A DNA stretch of 64,000 nt from Ferrimonas sp. YFM (GTDB taxonomy: Bacteria > Pseudomonadota > Gammaproteobacteria > Enterobacterales > Shewanellaceae): assembly GCF_030296015.1 (NCBI RefSeq), contig NZ_AP027368.1:1488001-1552000 (forward strand), read 5' to 3'. A program made the translations under genes and the position numbers. Shown piece by piece: positions 27,219 to 35,686 of this stretch. The notes under the pieces were generated by a model that was not told where the DNA came from, made no database searches, and saw only the letters and a list, made by a program, of their open reading frames with translations. Every line of letters begins with the position of its first letter. Within the stretch, counting starts at the first letter, position 1.

Positions 27219-29252
27219 TTAGCTGAAGTGGGACACCTGCTCGGAGAGGTTGGTGGACAGGCGCTGCAGCTCCTCGGCGCTGGAGGCAGTCTGGGCTGAG
27301 GTCTCTCTGGTCATGCGGTTCAGATCGCTGACCTGGGTGGCGCTGGCGGCGATCTCCTGGCTCACCTGGGCTTGCTGCTCCGAGGTGGTGGCCATGCTCT
27401 CCGCCATGGAGGCGATGCCCTGGATCTGCTGGCGAATGGCGCGGAAGGCGTCACCGGCGGTGTGGGCCTTGTCGCTCACCTGGACGCTGGAGGTCTGGCT
27501 GGCGTTCATCATGGCAACCGCCGACTCGATCCGGCTTTGCAGCTCACCGGTGATGCCGATCACCTCCTGTACCGAACTCTGGGTGCGGTGGGCCAGTTGG
27601 CGAACCTCGTCAGCCACCACGGCGAAGCCGCGTCCCTGTTCGCCGGCTCGGGCGGCTTCGATGGCGGCGTTCAGTGCCAGCAGGTTGGTTTGCTCGGCCA
27701 CGGCGTCGATCATCGAGGTGACCGATTCGATGCTTTTGCTCTGCTCATGGACCTGATGAATGGCGTCGGTGGAGTGATTCAGCTGCTCGCCCAGGCGGGC
27801 GATCTCCTGCTCCATATCCTCTACCATGGTGGCGCCGTTTTCGCTGTCGTCATCGGCGCTGCGCACGTTGTTGGCCACCGCCTCTACCTGCTCGGCCACG
27901 GAATGGGCGGAGGAGGCCATCTCCTCAATGGCGGCGGCCATCTGGTCCACCTGTTGCTGCTGCTGATCCGCCTGGGCCAGGTTATCGCCGGCAAATCGGG
28001 CCACGCCGTCGGAGGCCTGGTCGGATTCGCTGCTGGTGTGTTTGATCTGCTCCACCAGGCCCTTAAGGCCGCTGGCCATCTGCCCCATGTTGGCCATCAG
28101 CTGGACAATCTCGTTATTGGAGTCGCTGCGCATCTTGGGGATGTCGATGCTGACCCGGCCCTCTCCCAGGGCGCGCATATAGCCGTTGGCCTCGGTCAAC
28201 GGCGCCAGCAGACGGCGCACCATCCAGAGCAGCACCAGGATGGTCACCGCACCGGCCACGGCGGCAATCAGAATGATGTCCCTTAGAATGATCTGCGATT
28301 CCTTGGTGACCTCATCGATGAAGGTGCCGCCGGAGATCACCCACTGCCAGCCGGGGACCTTGGCGTAGGCCATATACTTCATGCCGGTGAAGCCATTGTA
28401 GGTGTGAGGGTACTGAACCACGCCGGAGTCCCCTTCGAACAGCTTCTGGAACGGTTTCTCCTCGGTGGCCATATCGATGATGTTCTTGCTCAGGTTGTTT
28501 TTGTCCGGATGGTGCAGGTATTGGCCGCGGTCCTTTTCAGCATCGCTGAACACTATGGTGTAGCCGGTGTCCCCCCAGTTCACCTGGGCCAGACTGTCAA
28601 ACAGGGCCTGCGCCGACTGGTCAACCGGCAGGGCCACCACCACGGCGCCGATCATGGTGCCGGCATTGTCCCGCAGCGGGGTGTAGTAGGTCAGATACTG
28701 CTTGCCGTAGAGGTCGATCTTGTTGTGGTAATCCTGCCCCTGGATCAGGGCCTGATAGCTGGGGCTGCGTCTGTCCAGCTGGGTGCCGACGATGCGCTCT
28801 CCCTGCAGATTGGTCAGTGAGGTGGAGAGGCGGTAGAAGTCGCTGCCCTCCTTGGTGAAGATGGTGGCCCCGGCGTGGGTATCTTCCAGGAAGGCGTCCA
28901 CCAGCATGTTGTCGCTGACCCGGTCGCCGAAGATGACGAAGTCGGTCAGCTCCTTGCCCTTGATGGTGACCTTGGTGCCGCTGACCTCCAGATCTTCCAT
29001 GTAGCGGCTACGCAGGCTGGTGACCAGAATCTTGGCTTCCTCCAGGTAGCCTTTAAAGCTCTGTTCCAGGGTCAGGCTCAGGGCCTGGACTTTGGATTGG
29101 TGTTCGCTTAGGGCTTTCTCCATCAGGGTGCGGTTACTGTCCTGATAGACCAGATAGGCGGTTGCCGAGAAGGCCAGGGTGACCAGGAGGGCGACCATCA
29201 GTCCCAATTGCAGGCTGAGGCTTCGATGTTTGAGGGTGGATAATAGGGCCAC
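27219..29252 (-). CDS. Methyl-accepting chemotaxis protein, Cache sensor
   Basis: A 677-residue chemoreceptor. Membrane helices are near residues 15-36 and 325-348. The periplasmic part (about 37-320) is a Cache-type sensor with [23 protein letters not shown] and [27 protein letters not shown] follows (about 345-400), then the signalling domain with hairpin tip [28 protein letters not shown]-type sequence and [10 protein letters not shown]. It starts with GTG after GGGGAG. A FliA-like promoter precedes it. The ligand is unknown; Cache receptors often bind organic or amino acids. Confidence 0.95.
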   Translation of the reverse strand: MALLSTLKHRSLSLQLGLMVALLVTLAFSATAYLVYQDSNRTLMEKALSEHQSKVQALSLTLEQSFKGYLEEAKILVTSLRSRYMEDLEVSGTKVTIKGKELTDFVIFGDRVSDNMLVDAFLEDTHAGATIFTKEGSDFYRLSTSLTNLQGERIVGTQLDRRSPSYQALIQGQDYHNKIDLYGKQYLTYYTPLRDNAGTMIGAVVVALPVDQSAQALFDSLAQVNWGDTGYTIVFSDAEKDRGQYLHHPDKNNLSKNIIDMATEEKPFQKLFEGDSGVVQYPHTYNGFTGMKYMAYAKVPGWQWVISGGTFIDEVTKESQIILRDIILIAAVAGAVTILVLLWMVRRLLAPLTEANGYMRALGEGRVSIDIPKMRSDSNNEIVQLMANMGQMASGLKGLVEQIKHTSSESDQASDGVARFAGDNLAQADQQQQQVDQMAAAIEEMASSAHSVAEQVEAVANNVRSADDDSENGATMVEDMEQEIARLGEQLNHSTDAIHQVHEQSKSIESVTSMIDAVAEQTNLLALNAAIEAARAGEQGRGFAVVADEVRQLAHRTQSSVQEVIGITGELQSRIESAVAMMNASQTSSVQVSDKAHTAGDAFRAIRQQIQGIASMAESMATTSEQQAQVSQEIAASATQVSDLNRMTRETSAQTASSAEELQRLSTNLSEQVSHFS

Positions 29253-29313
29253 AAGATTCTCCCCGAATCGCTAGAGGTGTGTGTTTTGCAGAGGCGGTAT
29301 CGCCTGCTGTTAT

Positions 29314-29341
29314 TTATCGGATGGGAGAAAGCTGGGCTTGA
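29314..29341 (-). promoter_or_regulatory. Candidate sigma-28 (FliA) promoter of the MCP gene
   Basis: On the minus strand TCAAGCCC, a 12-base spacer and TCCGATAA resemble the FliA pattern TAAAGTTT-N11-GCCGATAA, with the -10 matching at seven of eight bases. It is about 60 bases upstream of the chemoreceptor start. The -35 match is weaker and the spacer is one base long. Confidence 0.5.
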
Positions 29342-29434
29342 ATGGCGTTTTTGCTTTTGTGATCTGGATTATTTGGTGGGATGTTCTGAATGGGGTCAAG
29401 TTCTCAGAATGGACCTCTTCGGGGCGACAGTCAG

Positions 29435-29459
29435 AGGCGGCCCGCTGTTCGGGCCGCCT
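29435..29459 (-). terminator. Hairpin after yibL
   Basis: AGGCGGCCCG, a five-base loop and CGGGCCGCCT form a perfect 10-bp stem six bases past the yibL stop. There is no T-run, so termination may be partial. Confidence 0.55.
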
Positions 29460-29465
29460 TGGGTG

Positions 29466-29822
29466 TCAGAACTTCTTGGGGGCGAAGCCGGTGACCTCTT
29501 TGATCCCCATCTCCCGCCCTAGGGCGGTCATGGGGTGGACCACCACCAGTCCTCGGACCGATTTTTTCAGCTTGCCCATGTCCGCCTGCTCCTCCTTGGT
29601 CAAGGGGCGCTTGAACGCCAGGGAGGACACCTTGTTGCCCTGCTTGCCCAACTGGCGGGTCTGGGTTTTCTTCACGCTCTCGATACGTTTCTTCAGGGCC
29701 TGGCTCTCCTCGGAGAACTTGTCGATCATTGCCATGTCGCCTCTCTGGTGGGCGGCATCGAGCTTACGGCGGATGGCGTCCAGGCGGTTGTTCAGCTGCT
29801 GGAGCTCTTGTTTCAGGTTCAT
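29466..29822 (-). CDS. yibL: YibL family ribosome-associated protein
   Basis: A 118-residue, highly charged protein. The N-terminal two thirds is a helical coiled-coil (LKQELQQLNNRLDAIRRKLDAA), and the C terminus has the near-invariant family block starting at KEEQADMGKLKKSVRG and continuing through VVHPMTALGREMG, almost identical to E. coli YibL. E. coli YibL is reported to associate with ribosomes; its role is not established. Single-gene unit, divergent from the DUF1232 gene and followed by a strong hairpin. Confidence 0.93.
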   Translation of the reverse strand: MNLKQELQQLNNRLDAIRRKLDAAHQRGDMAMIDKFSEESQALKKRIESVKKTQTRQLGKQGNKVSSLAFKRPLTKEEQADMGKLKKSVRGLVVVHPMTALGREMGIKEVTGFAPKKF

Positions 29823-29936
29823 TGTGTATCCTCTGAGCGTTTAATGCCGTCGCGGCAGCCACTGCTGCTATTGCCCGGCGCAGTGGGGTAGTATATCAGG
29901 CTATACAGTGTCGGGTGGGATAAAGAGGAGAGGCCC

Positions 29937-30278
29937 ATGGACGATTACTCACAGCACTTCAGTGTGGACTCCTTCTGGAAGAAGCTGCGTCGCTACGCCA
30001 TCACCATAGGTCGGGAAGCGGTGGAGAAAGCCTTGGTGCTCTATTTCTGCCTGATGGACCCGGCAACCCCGACTCAGGCCAAGACGGTGATTCTCGGCGC
30101 CCTGGGTTACCTGATTCTGCCCCTGGATGTGATTCCGGATCTGACCCCAGGCGTGGGATTTTCCGACGATATCGGCGCGCTGTCGGTGGCCCTGGCCACG
30201 GTGGCCGCCCACCTGACCGATGAGCACTGGGACAGAGCCGCCGCTCAGGTGCAGGAGTGGTTTGGTGAAAAGGCCTGA
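29937..30278 (+). CDS. YkvA/DUF1232 family protein
   Basis: A 113-residue protein with the DUF1232 core ILGALGYLILPLDVIPDLTPGVGFSDDIGAL (about residues 55-85), in which the Pro-Asp-x-x-Pro-Asp pattern sits between two hydrophobic helices. A helical, charged N terminus precedes it. AGGAGAGG lies just upstream of the ATG. The family's function is unknown; in some bacteria it is membrane associated. Convergent with the pyrophosphatase gene. Confidence 0.85.
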   Translation: MDDYSQHFSVDSFWKKLRRYAITIGREAVEKALVLYFCLMDPATPTQAKTVILGALGYLILPLDVIPDLTPGVGFSDDIGALSVALATVAAHLTDEHWDRAAAQVQEWFGEKA

Positions 30279-30308
30279 GAAGAGGGCGACATAAGCCGCC
30301 CACCATGG

Positions 30309-31322
30309 TTACAGTGCCCGTTTGATGGCGGGCATCATCTGCCGTTTACGGGACAGGGTATCGCTGAGCACGGTGATTCCCTCTGAGTTGGCTGCTTTGC
30401 CATAGGCTTTCTCGGCCAACTTGGCGTCTGTGTTATCGCTGGTCAAAACGTAGGCGGTTTTCTGCTGCATATCGACAATGGCGAAGAAGATGTGCTCACG
30501 CTTCTGGGTCTGTTTGGCCTTGGTCAGCGCTTGTTTCAGTTCGTTGGTGCGCTGCAGAAGCTGGCCACTGTCCAGTACCTCGGCGACGCCAAACCCAACC
30601 GCTTTACCATTGATGCTGTAGTTCTTGTAATCCCCCACCACAATCTCATACGCGGACTTGTCCGACAGGTCGGATTTTGCCTGGAACATCGCCTGGGCAA
30701 AGTCGTCTGGGTGGAGTTCGGCGATGGACGCAAGCTGGGCCACCAGTCGGCGGTCATGATCTGTGGTGGTGACTGAACTGAGGTTGAGGGTGTCAGACAG
30801 GACACCGGCCAGCAGCAGTCCGGCGGTGGTTTTCGACAGGGTCAGGCCATGAGTCAGGGCGTCATCGGCGATAATAGAAGCGGCGGAACCCCAGGGCTTG
30901 ATGTTGACTGCCACCGGCCGTGAGAAGGTGATGGGGTTGTCGCGCAGGGCATGGTGGTCAATGATCGCTTCGATATTGTCCAGCTGAACTCCCTGCATCA
31001 ATTGGGTGGTCTGGTTGAAGTCCACCAGAGCGACTTTGGCTGAACTCAGATCCTGCGCCAGCGGCGGAGTGGCCATGAACAGGCTGTCCAGAACGTAACG
31101 GGTTTCCTTGTTCAGATCGCCGGTGACCCTCGCCTGGCCGCCATAGATCTCGGCGGCGGCGATGGCGGAAACCACGGTGTCGGTGTCCGGAGTGATATGA
31201 CCCATCCACAGGGTATCGGCGGACAGGGGTTGGCGGCCGTCGCGGATGTCCAGATCGGCGGCGGTGACTGACAAGGCGGTGGCCAGGCTAAGGGCCAATG
31301 CGGTTTTCAGTAAGGTGTTCAT
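30309..31322 (-). CDS. Exported family II (DHH) inorganic pyrophosphatase-like protein
   Basis: A 337-residue DHH-family protein with a clear signal peptide (residues 1-22, LLKTALALSLATALSVTAA/D). Motifs in order: GHITPDTDTVVSA (41-53), VDFNQ (100-104), IIDHHAL (120-126), GSAAS (145-149), LSDT near 180, and the C-terminal DHHA2 segment SRKRQMMPA. These match Mn-dependent family II pyrophosphatases, which normally are cytosolic; export is unusual. The usual DHN motif reads DFN here, so one metal-site or catalytic His is Phe. It likely hydrolyses PPi or a related phosphoanhydride in the periplasm. ATG 31322 follows AAGGA; it lies 47 bases after the CYTH-like gene in one operon. Confidence 0.82.
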   Translation of the reverse strand: MNTLLKTALALSLATALSVTAADLDIRDGRQPLSADTLWMGHITPDTDTVVSAIAAAEIYGGQARVTGDLNKETRYVLDSLFMATPPLAQDLSSAKVALVDFNQTTQLMQGVQLDNIEAIIDHHALRDNPITFSRPVAVNIKPWGSAASIIADDALTHGLTLSKTTAGLLLAGVLSDTLNLSSVTTTDHDRRLVAQLASIAELHPDDFAQAMFQAKSDLSDKSAYEIVVGDYKNYSINGKAVGFGVAEVLDSGQLLQRTNELKQALTKAKQTQKREHIFFAIVDMQQKTAYVLTSDNTDAKLAEKAYGKAANSEGITVLSDTLSRKRQMMPAIKRAL

Positions 31323-31369
31323 AGTCGTTCCTTGAGAGAGTGGGGCCGCCATCAGGCAGCCCCGGACAT

Positions 31370-33193
31370 TTACTCGGCGGTGCCGGGCCAGAAGTAGAGG
31401 TGGTTGCTGCGTCCTTTCAGATCCATGTTGGCGTCAATAAGGGGCTTGAGATAGTCCACTGCGGACTCGCCCAGAAGCTCATAACCTGGCAGCGGCGTGC
31501 CACTGTCCAGGGTTCGGGTGATGTCGGATCGCATCTTGGGGTTATCCAGCTTGCTGCCGACGGCGACGGCCACCAGGTGACCCTCCTGGGCGCCCAGAAC
31601 CCAGGCTTTCTGAACCTTGACGCCCTTGCGGCCACCGAGCACCACCGCCTGAAGGGGTTGGCCATCGGCTAAGGACTGGTAGACCTCACCTTGCACACCT
31701 GAGTGGCCTGAAACCAGTTGTGTCTGACCACCCGTTTTGACATTGATGGAGCCGTCCAGATTGCGGGCCTTGATGCCGTCCAGTGCCGCGATGGTGATCT
31801 CCGGAGACAGGTCGGGCTGTTTGGGTGCACTTTGAGCCTGGAAACGCCCACTGACGGAGAACGCGACCTCGGTCTTGGACAGGGATTGGTCTTTGGCCAG
31901 CAACCCATTCTGATTCAGCTTGGCGTAGAGCCAGTCATTGAGCTTGTCCAGGTCGGCGCGCTGTTTGGTTTTGCCTTCAAAGCCAATTTCCAACAGCAGT
32001 GGCTCGCCGTATTGTCCCTGTTTGCCGTATTGGCCCGGATGCCGAACCTGTTTCCAGATCTGAATCTCGATCTCTTGGCCTTTGAACGGACCCTGGTTGA
32101 TCCAGCCTTTGTACTTGGATTGGCGCATGATGTCGGTCTTGAGCACCTTGTCAGCCCCATGGCGCATCAACGGGGTCAGCTGTTTATAGGCCTTGCGATC
32201 GGCATACATCAGGTAGTCGAAGATCTCGGTGGTGGAGGCGTTGTAGAAGTCAAACTGAAACATGTTGAATTTTACATCGGTGGCCAAGCCATACTTGTCA
32301 CCATCTAAGGAGACGTCGATCTCCCCTTCACCATCGACCATGGGCTTCAGCCGGGCCAGGTCGGCAGCGCGTACCTTATGGGTAAACTTGGATTTTTTCG
32401 GCTTGCTGACGTCCAGTCGTACCCGGAAGATCTCATTGCGACTCTTCAGGTAGCGGTCGGCGGTATCCAGATAGAAGCCCTCTTTGAATTTCACCTTGGC
32501 GCGCCAGTCGATGTAGGGCGTCGCTTTAAGGAACGCCTCGCCCAGCGACTTGGACTCACCGTCCCAGAAATACTTCTCATCGATCATGTAGTGCCACTCT
32601 ATATCCTCCATCTGTCCTAAGGAGATGGGTTTGGCCGGGCCATAGTCTTTAAGGTATTCATATTCCAGGGATTGTATCTGCGGGGCGATGTCGATGAGGT
32701 AGTTTCCCGCATTGTGAAGGGCTTCGTCAGTCCGCCCTGGCCGGCGCTTGTTGTAGCGTCCGGATTTGTTGTTGATCAGCCACTGGCCATTTTCGTATTC
32801 CAGTACGCCGCCGATGCGGGCCTTGGCGCCTCCGACCAGGGCGGTGTGGCCATACTTCTCCTTGTAGCCCCATTTTTTGATCTTGCCGTCTTCGATTCTC
32901 ATCATCCCTTGCTTGTACTTCACGCCCCAGGGGGAGGTGACTTCGGGGGCGATCACCAGGTTGCCCTGTTCGTCGATGACCCAGACGTAGCCTTGGTCTT
33001 TGTCCAGATAGATGGGGTGTGCCTTGTTGCCTACCTGCAGATAAGGGTTAAGAGCGATCTGATGGTGGTTGTCGACCTCGTAAGCCTTGATGTAGGCGGG
33101 CGGCATGACCGGACCATAGAGGCTGTCCAGATCGGCGGCCAGGGCGCCGAATGCCAGGGGCAAAATGCCCAGGGCGACCAGGTGATGTTTCAT
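31370..33193 (-). CDS. Exported CYTH-like domain protein of unknown function
   Basis: A 607-residue protein with a signal peptide (about 1-19, cut at GALAA). Residues 60-165 form a strand-rich domain with VGGAKARIGGVLEYENGQWLINN-type sequence. Residues about 197-450 read like a triphosphate-tunnel (CYTH) fold: DIEWHYMI where ExExK is expected, FYLDTADRYLKSRNEIFRVRL (the family's Y-x-DT-D...L..R....R.R), THKVR, then PLLLEIGFEGKTKQRADLDK and SKTEVAF, like the closing acidic strand and SK-x-E motif. Several ligands are substituted, so activity is uncertain. A C-terminal 140-residue domain is unrecognised. First gene of a pair with the exported pyrophosphatase, suggesting a role in periplasmic tri- or polyphosphate handling. 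The CYTH call is my reading, not a search result. Confidence 0.55.
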   Translation of the reverse strand: MKHHLVALGILPLAFGALAADLDSLYGPVMPPAYIKAYEVDNHHQIALNPYLQVGNKAHPIYLDKDQGYVWVIDEQGNLVIAPEVTSPWGVKYKQGMMRIEDGKIKKWGYKEKYGHTALVGGAKARIGGVLEYENGQWLINNKSGRYNKRRPGRTDEALHNAGNYLIDIAPQIQSLEYEYLKDYGPAKPISLGQMEDIEWHYMIDEKYFWDGESKSLGEAFLKATPYIDWRAKVKFKEGFYLDTADRYLKSRNEIFRVRLDVSKPKKSKFTHKVRAADLARLKPMVDGEGEIDVSLDGDKYGLATDVKFNMFQFDFYNASTTEIFDYLMYADRKAYKQLTPLMRHGADKVLKTDIMRQSKYKGWINQGPFKGQEIEIQIWKQVRHPGQYGKQGQYGEPLLLEIGFEGKTKQRADLDKLNDWLYAKLNQNGLLAKDQSLSKTEVAFSVSGRFQAQSAPKQPDLSPEITIAALDGIKARNLDGSINVKTGGQTQLVSGHSGVQGEVYQSLADGQPLQAVVLGGRKGVKVQKAWVLGAQEGHLVAVAVGSKLDNPKMRSDITRTLDSGTPLPGYELLGESAVDYLKPLIDANMDLKGRSNHLYFWPGTAE

Positions 33194-33268
33194 AATTTGA
33201 GTCCTAGTGTGTCGTTGTCCATAAGTGCGCTATCGTCAATCGTCCTGATCTTCACTGGAGGGCAAAAT

Positions 33269-33285
33269 GTTTGATCAAATCAAAC
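33269..33285. promoter_or_regulatory. Perfect 17-bp dyad upstream of the CYTH-like operon
   Basis: GTTTGAT-CAA-ATCAAAC, seven-base arms around three bases, centred about 84 bases upstream of the ATG. It resembles an FNR/CRP-type half-site pair (TTGAT...ATCAA) but with a 3-base rather than 4-base spacer, so the regulator is unclear. Confidence 0.5.
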
Positions 33286-33397
33286 CTAAAAGGATTCACT
33301 CATCAAGATGACTGACATAGATGTCCTGAAAATGCCTGTTTAGGCCTGCTTTCATTGGGGTTATATTAATCAATTGGGGCTTGGTCATTATGATTAC

Positions 33398-33416
33398 GAT
33401 CAAGTTAGTTTTGATC
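33398..33416. promoter_or_regulatory. Second GATCAA/TTGATC dyad
   Basis: GATCAA, seven bases, TTGATC. It uses the same half-site as the dyad at 33269-33285 but with wider spacing, about 130 bases further upstream. Confidence 0.3.
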
Positions 33417-33574
33417 TAATCTGTCACTTGTTTTGTTTGTGATCTCTTAGGTGAACTGGGTTTTGGGGATGGGAAGGGCGGTCGAAGGTAAGAGGCGAGC
33501 CTGAGGCGGCTTTGGGAAAAGGGCCTTGAAGGTGGTCACTACCAGTGGGAGGGATTGCGGCCAAGGTCTGATGA

Positions 33575-33625
33575 CTTGGGCAGGGAACCCGCCCAAGTAA
33601 CGACGGTTGGGCAGCCGCCCAACCG
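33575..33625. other. Tandem hairpins downstream of the LuxR regulator
   Basis: CTTGGGC (33575-33581) pairs with GCCCAAG (33591-33597). Immediately after, CGGTTGGGC (33604-33612) pairs with GCCCAACCG (33617-33625) around a four-base loop. No T-run follows on either strand. It could be a structured 3' region or a small RNA. Confidence 0.4.
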
Positions 33626-33691
33626 GCATGGTAGTTCAATATGGAGCCATTTGATGATGGGAGTTTGTCCCCTGGAGCGAAGTCCGTCGAT

Positions 33692-34348
33692 TCAGACCGG
33701 CTTGTTGTCCATATCCAGCCCTTGAAGGGCGATCACCGCCTGGGTACGGTTTCGTACTCCCAGCTTCTTGAAGATGGCGGTGGCGTGGGCCTTGATGGTG
33801 GCTTCAGAGACGTCCAGCTCGTAGGCGATCTGCTTATTGAGCAATCCCTCGGCAAACATCTGCAAAACCTTGTACTGCTGCGGGGTCAGTTCCGCCAGTC
33901 GGGCGCCGATGTCATCCTCGCCATGTTCCTCGTCAGCCAGTCCTTCCATGCCCGGAGGCAGGTAGAGTTCGCCATCGAGCACCAGTTGCAGGGCTTCTGC
34001 CAGCTGTTGTGGTTGGGCGGACTTGGGGATAAAGCCCTGAGCGCCGTAGTGAATCGCCTTACCCACGGTCTGACCATCCTCGTGGGCGGAGATCACCATC
34101 ACCGGAATGGCAGGGTAGTGACTCCTCAGGTGAATCAGGGTGGAGTAGCCATGGGAACCGGGCATCTGCAGATCCAGCAGCACCAGGTCGATATCCGCTT
34201 CGGCACGCAATCGCTGTTCCAGGGTGTCAGCGCTGTCCGCTTCCAACCAGCGCGTATCCGCCATAAACAGGCTGAGAGACTGCTTCAGCGCCTGACGAAA
34301 CAGAGGATGGTCGTCGGCGATGAGGATAGAGCGAGCGTGCTGGTCCAT
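33692..34348 (-). CDS. LuxR-type response regulator, candidate CrbR
   Basis: A 218-residue NarL/FixJ-family regulator: receiver domain (about 7-125) with the acidic pair ADDH, phospho-acceptor Asp59 (DLVLLDLQMPG), Ser/Thr and Lys positions (VISAHE, IPKSAQ), and a LuxR helix-turn-helix (about 150-212) with LTPQQYKVLQMFAEGLLNKQIAYELDVSEATIKAHATAIFKKL. There is no kinase beside it. CrbR, the partner of CrbS in Vibrio, is an unlinked regulator of this exact type, so I infer it may be the partner of the kinase at 9394-12819; another orphan kinase is equally possible. Single gene downstream of the aroH terminator. Confidence 0.9.
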   Translation of the reverse strand: MDQHARSILIADDHPLFRQALKQSLSLFMADTRWLEADSADTLEQRLRAEADIDLVLLDLQMPGSHGYSTLIHLRSHYPAIPVMVISAHEDGQTVGKAIHYGAQGFIPKSAQPQQLAEALQLVLDGELYLPPGMEGLADEEHGEDDIGARLAELTPQQYKVLQMFAEGLLNKQIAYELDVSEATIKAHATAIFKKLGVRNRTQAVIALQGLDMDNKPV

Positions 34349-34402
34349 GGCTTCATGAGTCCTTTTTCTAATAATGCCATTACTTTATGCAAATTTAGTC
34401 CA

Positions 34403-34430
34403 AAAACAAAGGGGCGCCGCGCGGCGCCCC
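34403..34430 (-). terminator. Terminator of the DAHP synthase gene
   Basis: On the minus strand GGGGCGCCGC-GCGGCGCCCC, a perfect 20-bp palindrome, is followed by TTTGTTTTTGG. Strong stem, about 30 bases past the stop. Confidence 0.9.
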
Positions 34431-34458
34431 TGGAGATCGGATCAGCAATGAGATCTCA

Positions 34459-35517
34459 TCAGCGTTGTCTGCGGGCCCGGCTGGCTTCGGCCAGGTCGCG
34501 AAGCAGTACTTCGCTCTCTTCCCAACCCAGGCAGGCGTCGGTGATGCTCTTGCCGTAGATCAGGCTCTGACCGGGAATTACCTTCTGATTGCCCTCATTG
34601 AGGAAGCTCTCGGCCATCACACCGGCAATGGTATGGCCGTGGGCCTGCTGCATCTGCTCCATGATGTCCTTGGCCACCTCCAACTGACGGCGGTGCTCCT
34701 TACGGCTGTTGCCGTGGGAGAAGTCCACCACCAAGCGGGGACTGATGCCGGACTCGGTCAGTCGCTCACCGGCGTCAATCACATGCTGAGCCTGGTAGTT
34801 GGGGCACTTGCCGCCGCGCAGGATGATGTGGCCGAAGGGGTTGCCATGGGTGCGGTACACCGCCATCTGCCCCTCTTTGTCCGGGGAGTAGAAGATGTGG
34901 GGTACCCGGGAGGCGCGCACCGCATCGATGGCGATCTGCAGGTTACCGTCGGTGCCATTCTTAAAGCCCACAGGGCAGGAGAGGGCGGAGGCCATCTCGC
35001 GGTGGATCTGGCTTTCCGTGGTACGGGCCCCAATGGCGCCCCAGGTGATCAGGTCGGCGATGTACTGACCATTGACCATGTCCAGGAACTCGGTGGCGAT
35101 GGGCAGGCGCAGCTCGGTAATGTCGGTCAGCAGTTTACGGGCCTTACGCAGCCCCTTGTTGGCGCTGAAGCTGCCATCCAGGTCCGGATCGGAGATCAGG
35201 CCTTTCCAGCCCACTATGGTGCGCGGCTTCTCGAAGTAGACCCGCATTACGATCATCAGGTCCTCGGCCAGCTCCTTCTGCAGTCCGGCCAGGCGCTCGG
35301 CATACTCCAGGGCGGCGTCCGCATCATGGATGGAACAGGGGCCAATGATCACCAGCAATCGGGGATCTTCGCCACTTAAAATCGCCTCTACCTGGCGTCG
35401 GGCGCTCAGGAGCCCCTCTGCTGCGCCATCGGAGAGAGGGTATTCGCGGGCCAGCTCAGCCGGGGAGATCACCTTACACAGCAGGGTGGTCCGCAGTTCA
35501 TCGGTTTTAAAAGTCAT
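34459..35517 (-). CDS. aroH: 3-deoxy-7-phosphoheptulonate synthase, AroH type
   Basis: A 352-residue class I DAHP synthase, joining phosphoenolpyruvate and erythrose 4-phosphate in the first step of aromatic amino acid synthesis. Key motifs are LLVIIGPCSIHD (about 54-65), FEKPRTIVGWKGL, GAIGARTTESQIHRE, GFKNGTDGN and VDFSHGN. The N terminus (TDELRTT..CKVISPAELAREYP), the FLDMVNGQYIADLI segment and the end (CLGWEESE) match E. coli AroH, the tryptophan-sensitive isozyme, better than AroF or AroG, so feedback inhibition by Trp is inferred. It has its own promoter and terminator. Confidence 0.93.
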   Translation of the reverse strand: MTFKTDELRTTLLCKVISPAELAREYPLSDGAAEGLLSARRQVEAILSGEDPRLLVIIGPCSIHDADAALEYAERLAGLQKELAEDLMIVMRVYFEKPRTIVGWKGLISDPDLDGSFSANKGLRKARKLLTDITELRLPIATEFLDMVNGQYIADLITWGAIGARTTESQIHREMASALSCPVGFKNGTDGNLQIAIDAVRASRVPHIFYSPDKEGQMAVYRTHGNPFGHIILRGGKCPNYQAQHVIDAGERLTESGISPRLVVDFSHGNSRKEHRRQLEVAKDIMEQMQQAHGHTIAGVMAESFLNEGNQKVIPGQSLIYGKSITDACLGWEESEVLLRDLAEASRARRQR

Positions 35518-35570
35518 GTGTGCCTACAACAGAGCGGGACGGGGCCCGCCGTTTGCAACAAATTAGACGG

Positions 35571-35598
35571 ATTATACCCAATCTTTGGCGTTAGGTAA
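35571..35598 (-). promoter_or_regulatory. Predicted sigma-70 promoter of aroH
   Basis: Minus strand TTACCT (35598-35593), a 16-base spacer and a consensus TATAAT (35576-35571), about 54 bases upstream of the start codon. I did not see a convincing TrpR operator. Confidence 0.6.
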
Positions 35599-35652
35599 GG
35601 AAACAATCCAAATCACGCCAGTGGCTTGAGAGCGTTTGTACCAAAAACAGAC

Positions 35653-35679
35653 AAAAAAAGAGGAGGGTAACCCCTCCTC
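35653..35679 (-). terminator. Terminator of the SPFH gene
   Basis: Minus strand GAGGAGGG-GTTA-CCCTCCTC followed by TTTTTTTG, just past the stop. Confidence 0.9.
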
Positions 35680-35686
35680 ATTCTGG

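Larger units (their letters stand above)
33194..33691. other. Gap upstream of the CYTH-like operon
   Basis: About 500 bases with no gene I can support. The half nearest the CYTH-like gene holds two dyads built on GATCAA/TTGATC (33269-33285 and 33398-33416). The half nearest the LuxR gene holds two adjacent hairpins (33575-33625). Short open frames here have no ribosome-binding site. Confidence 0.6.
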
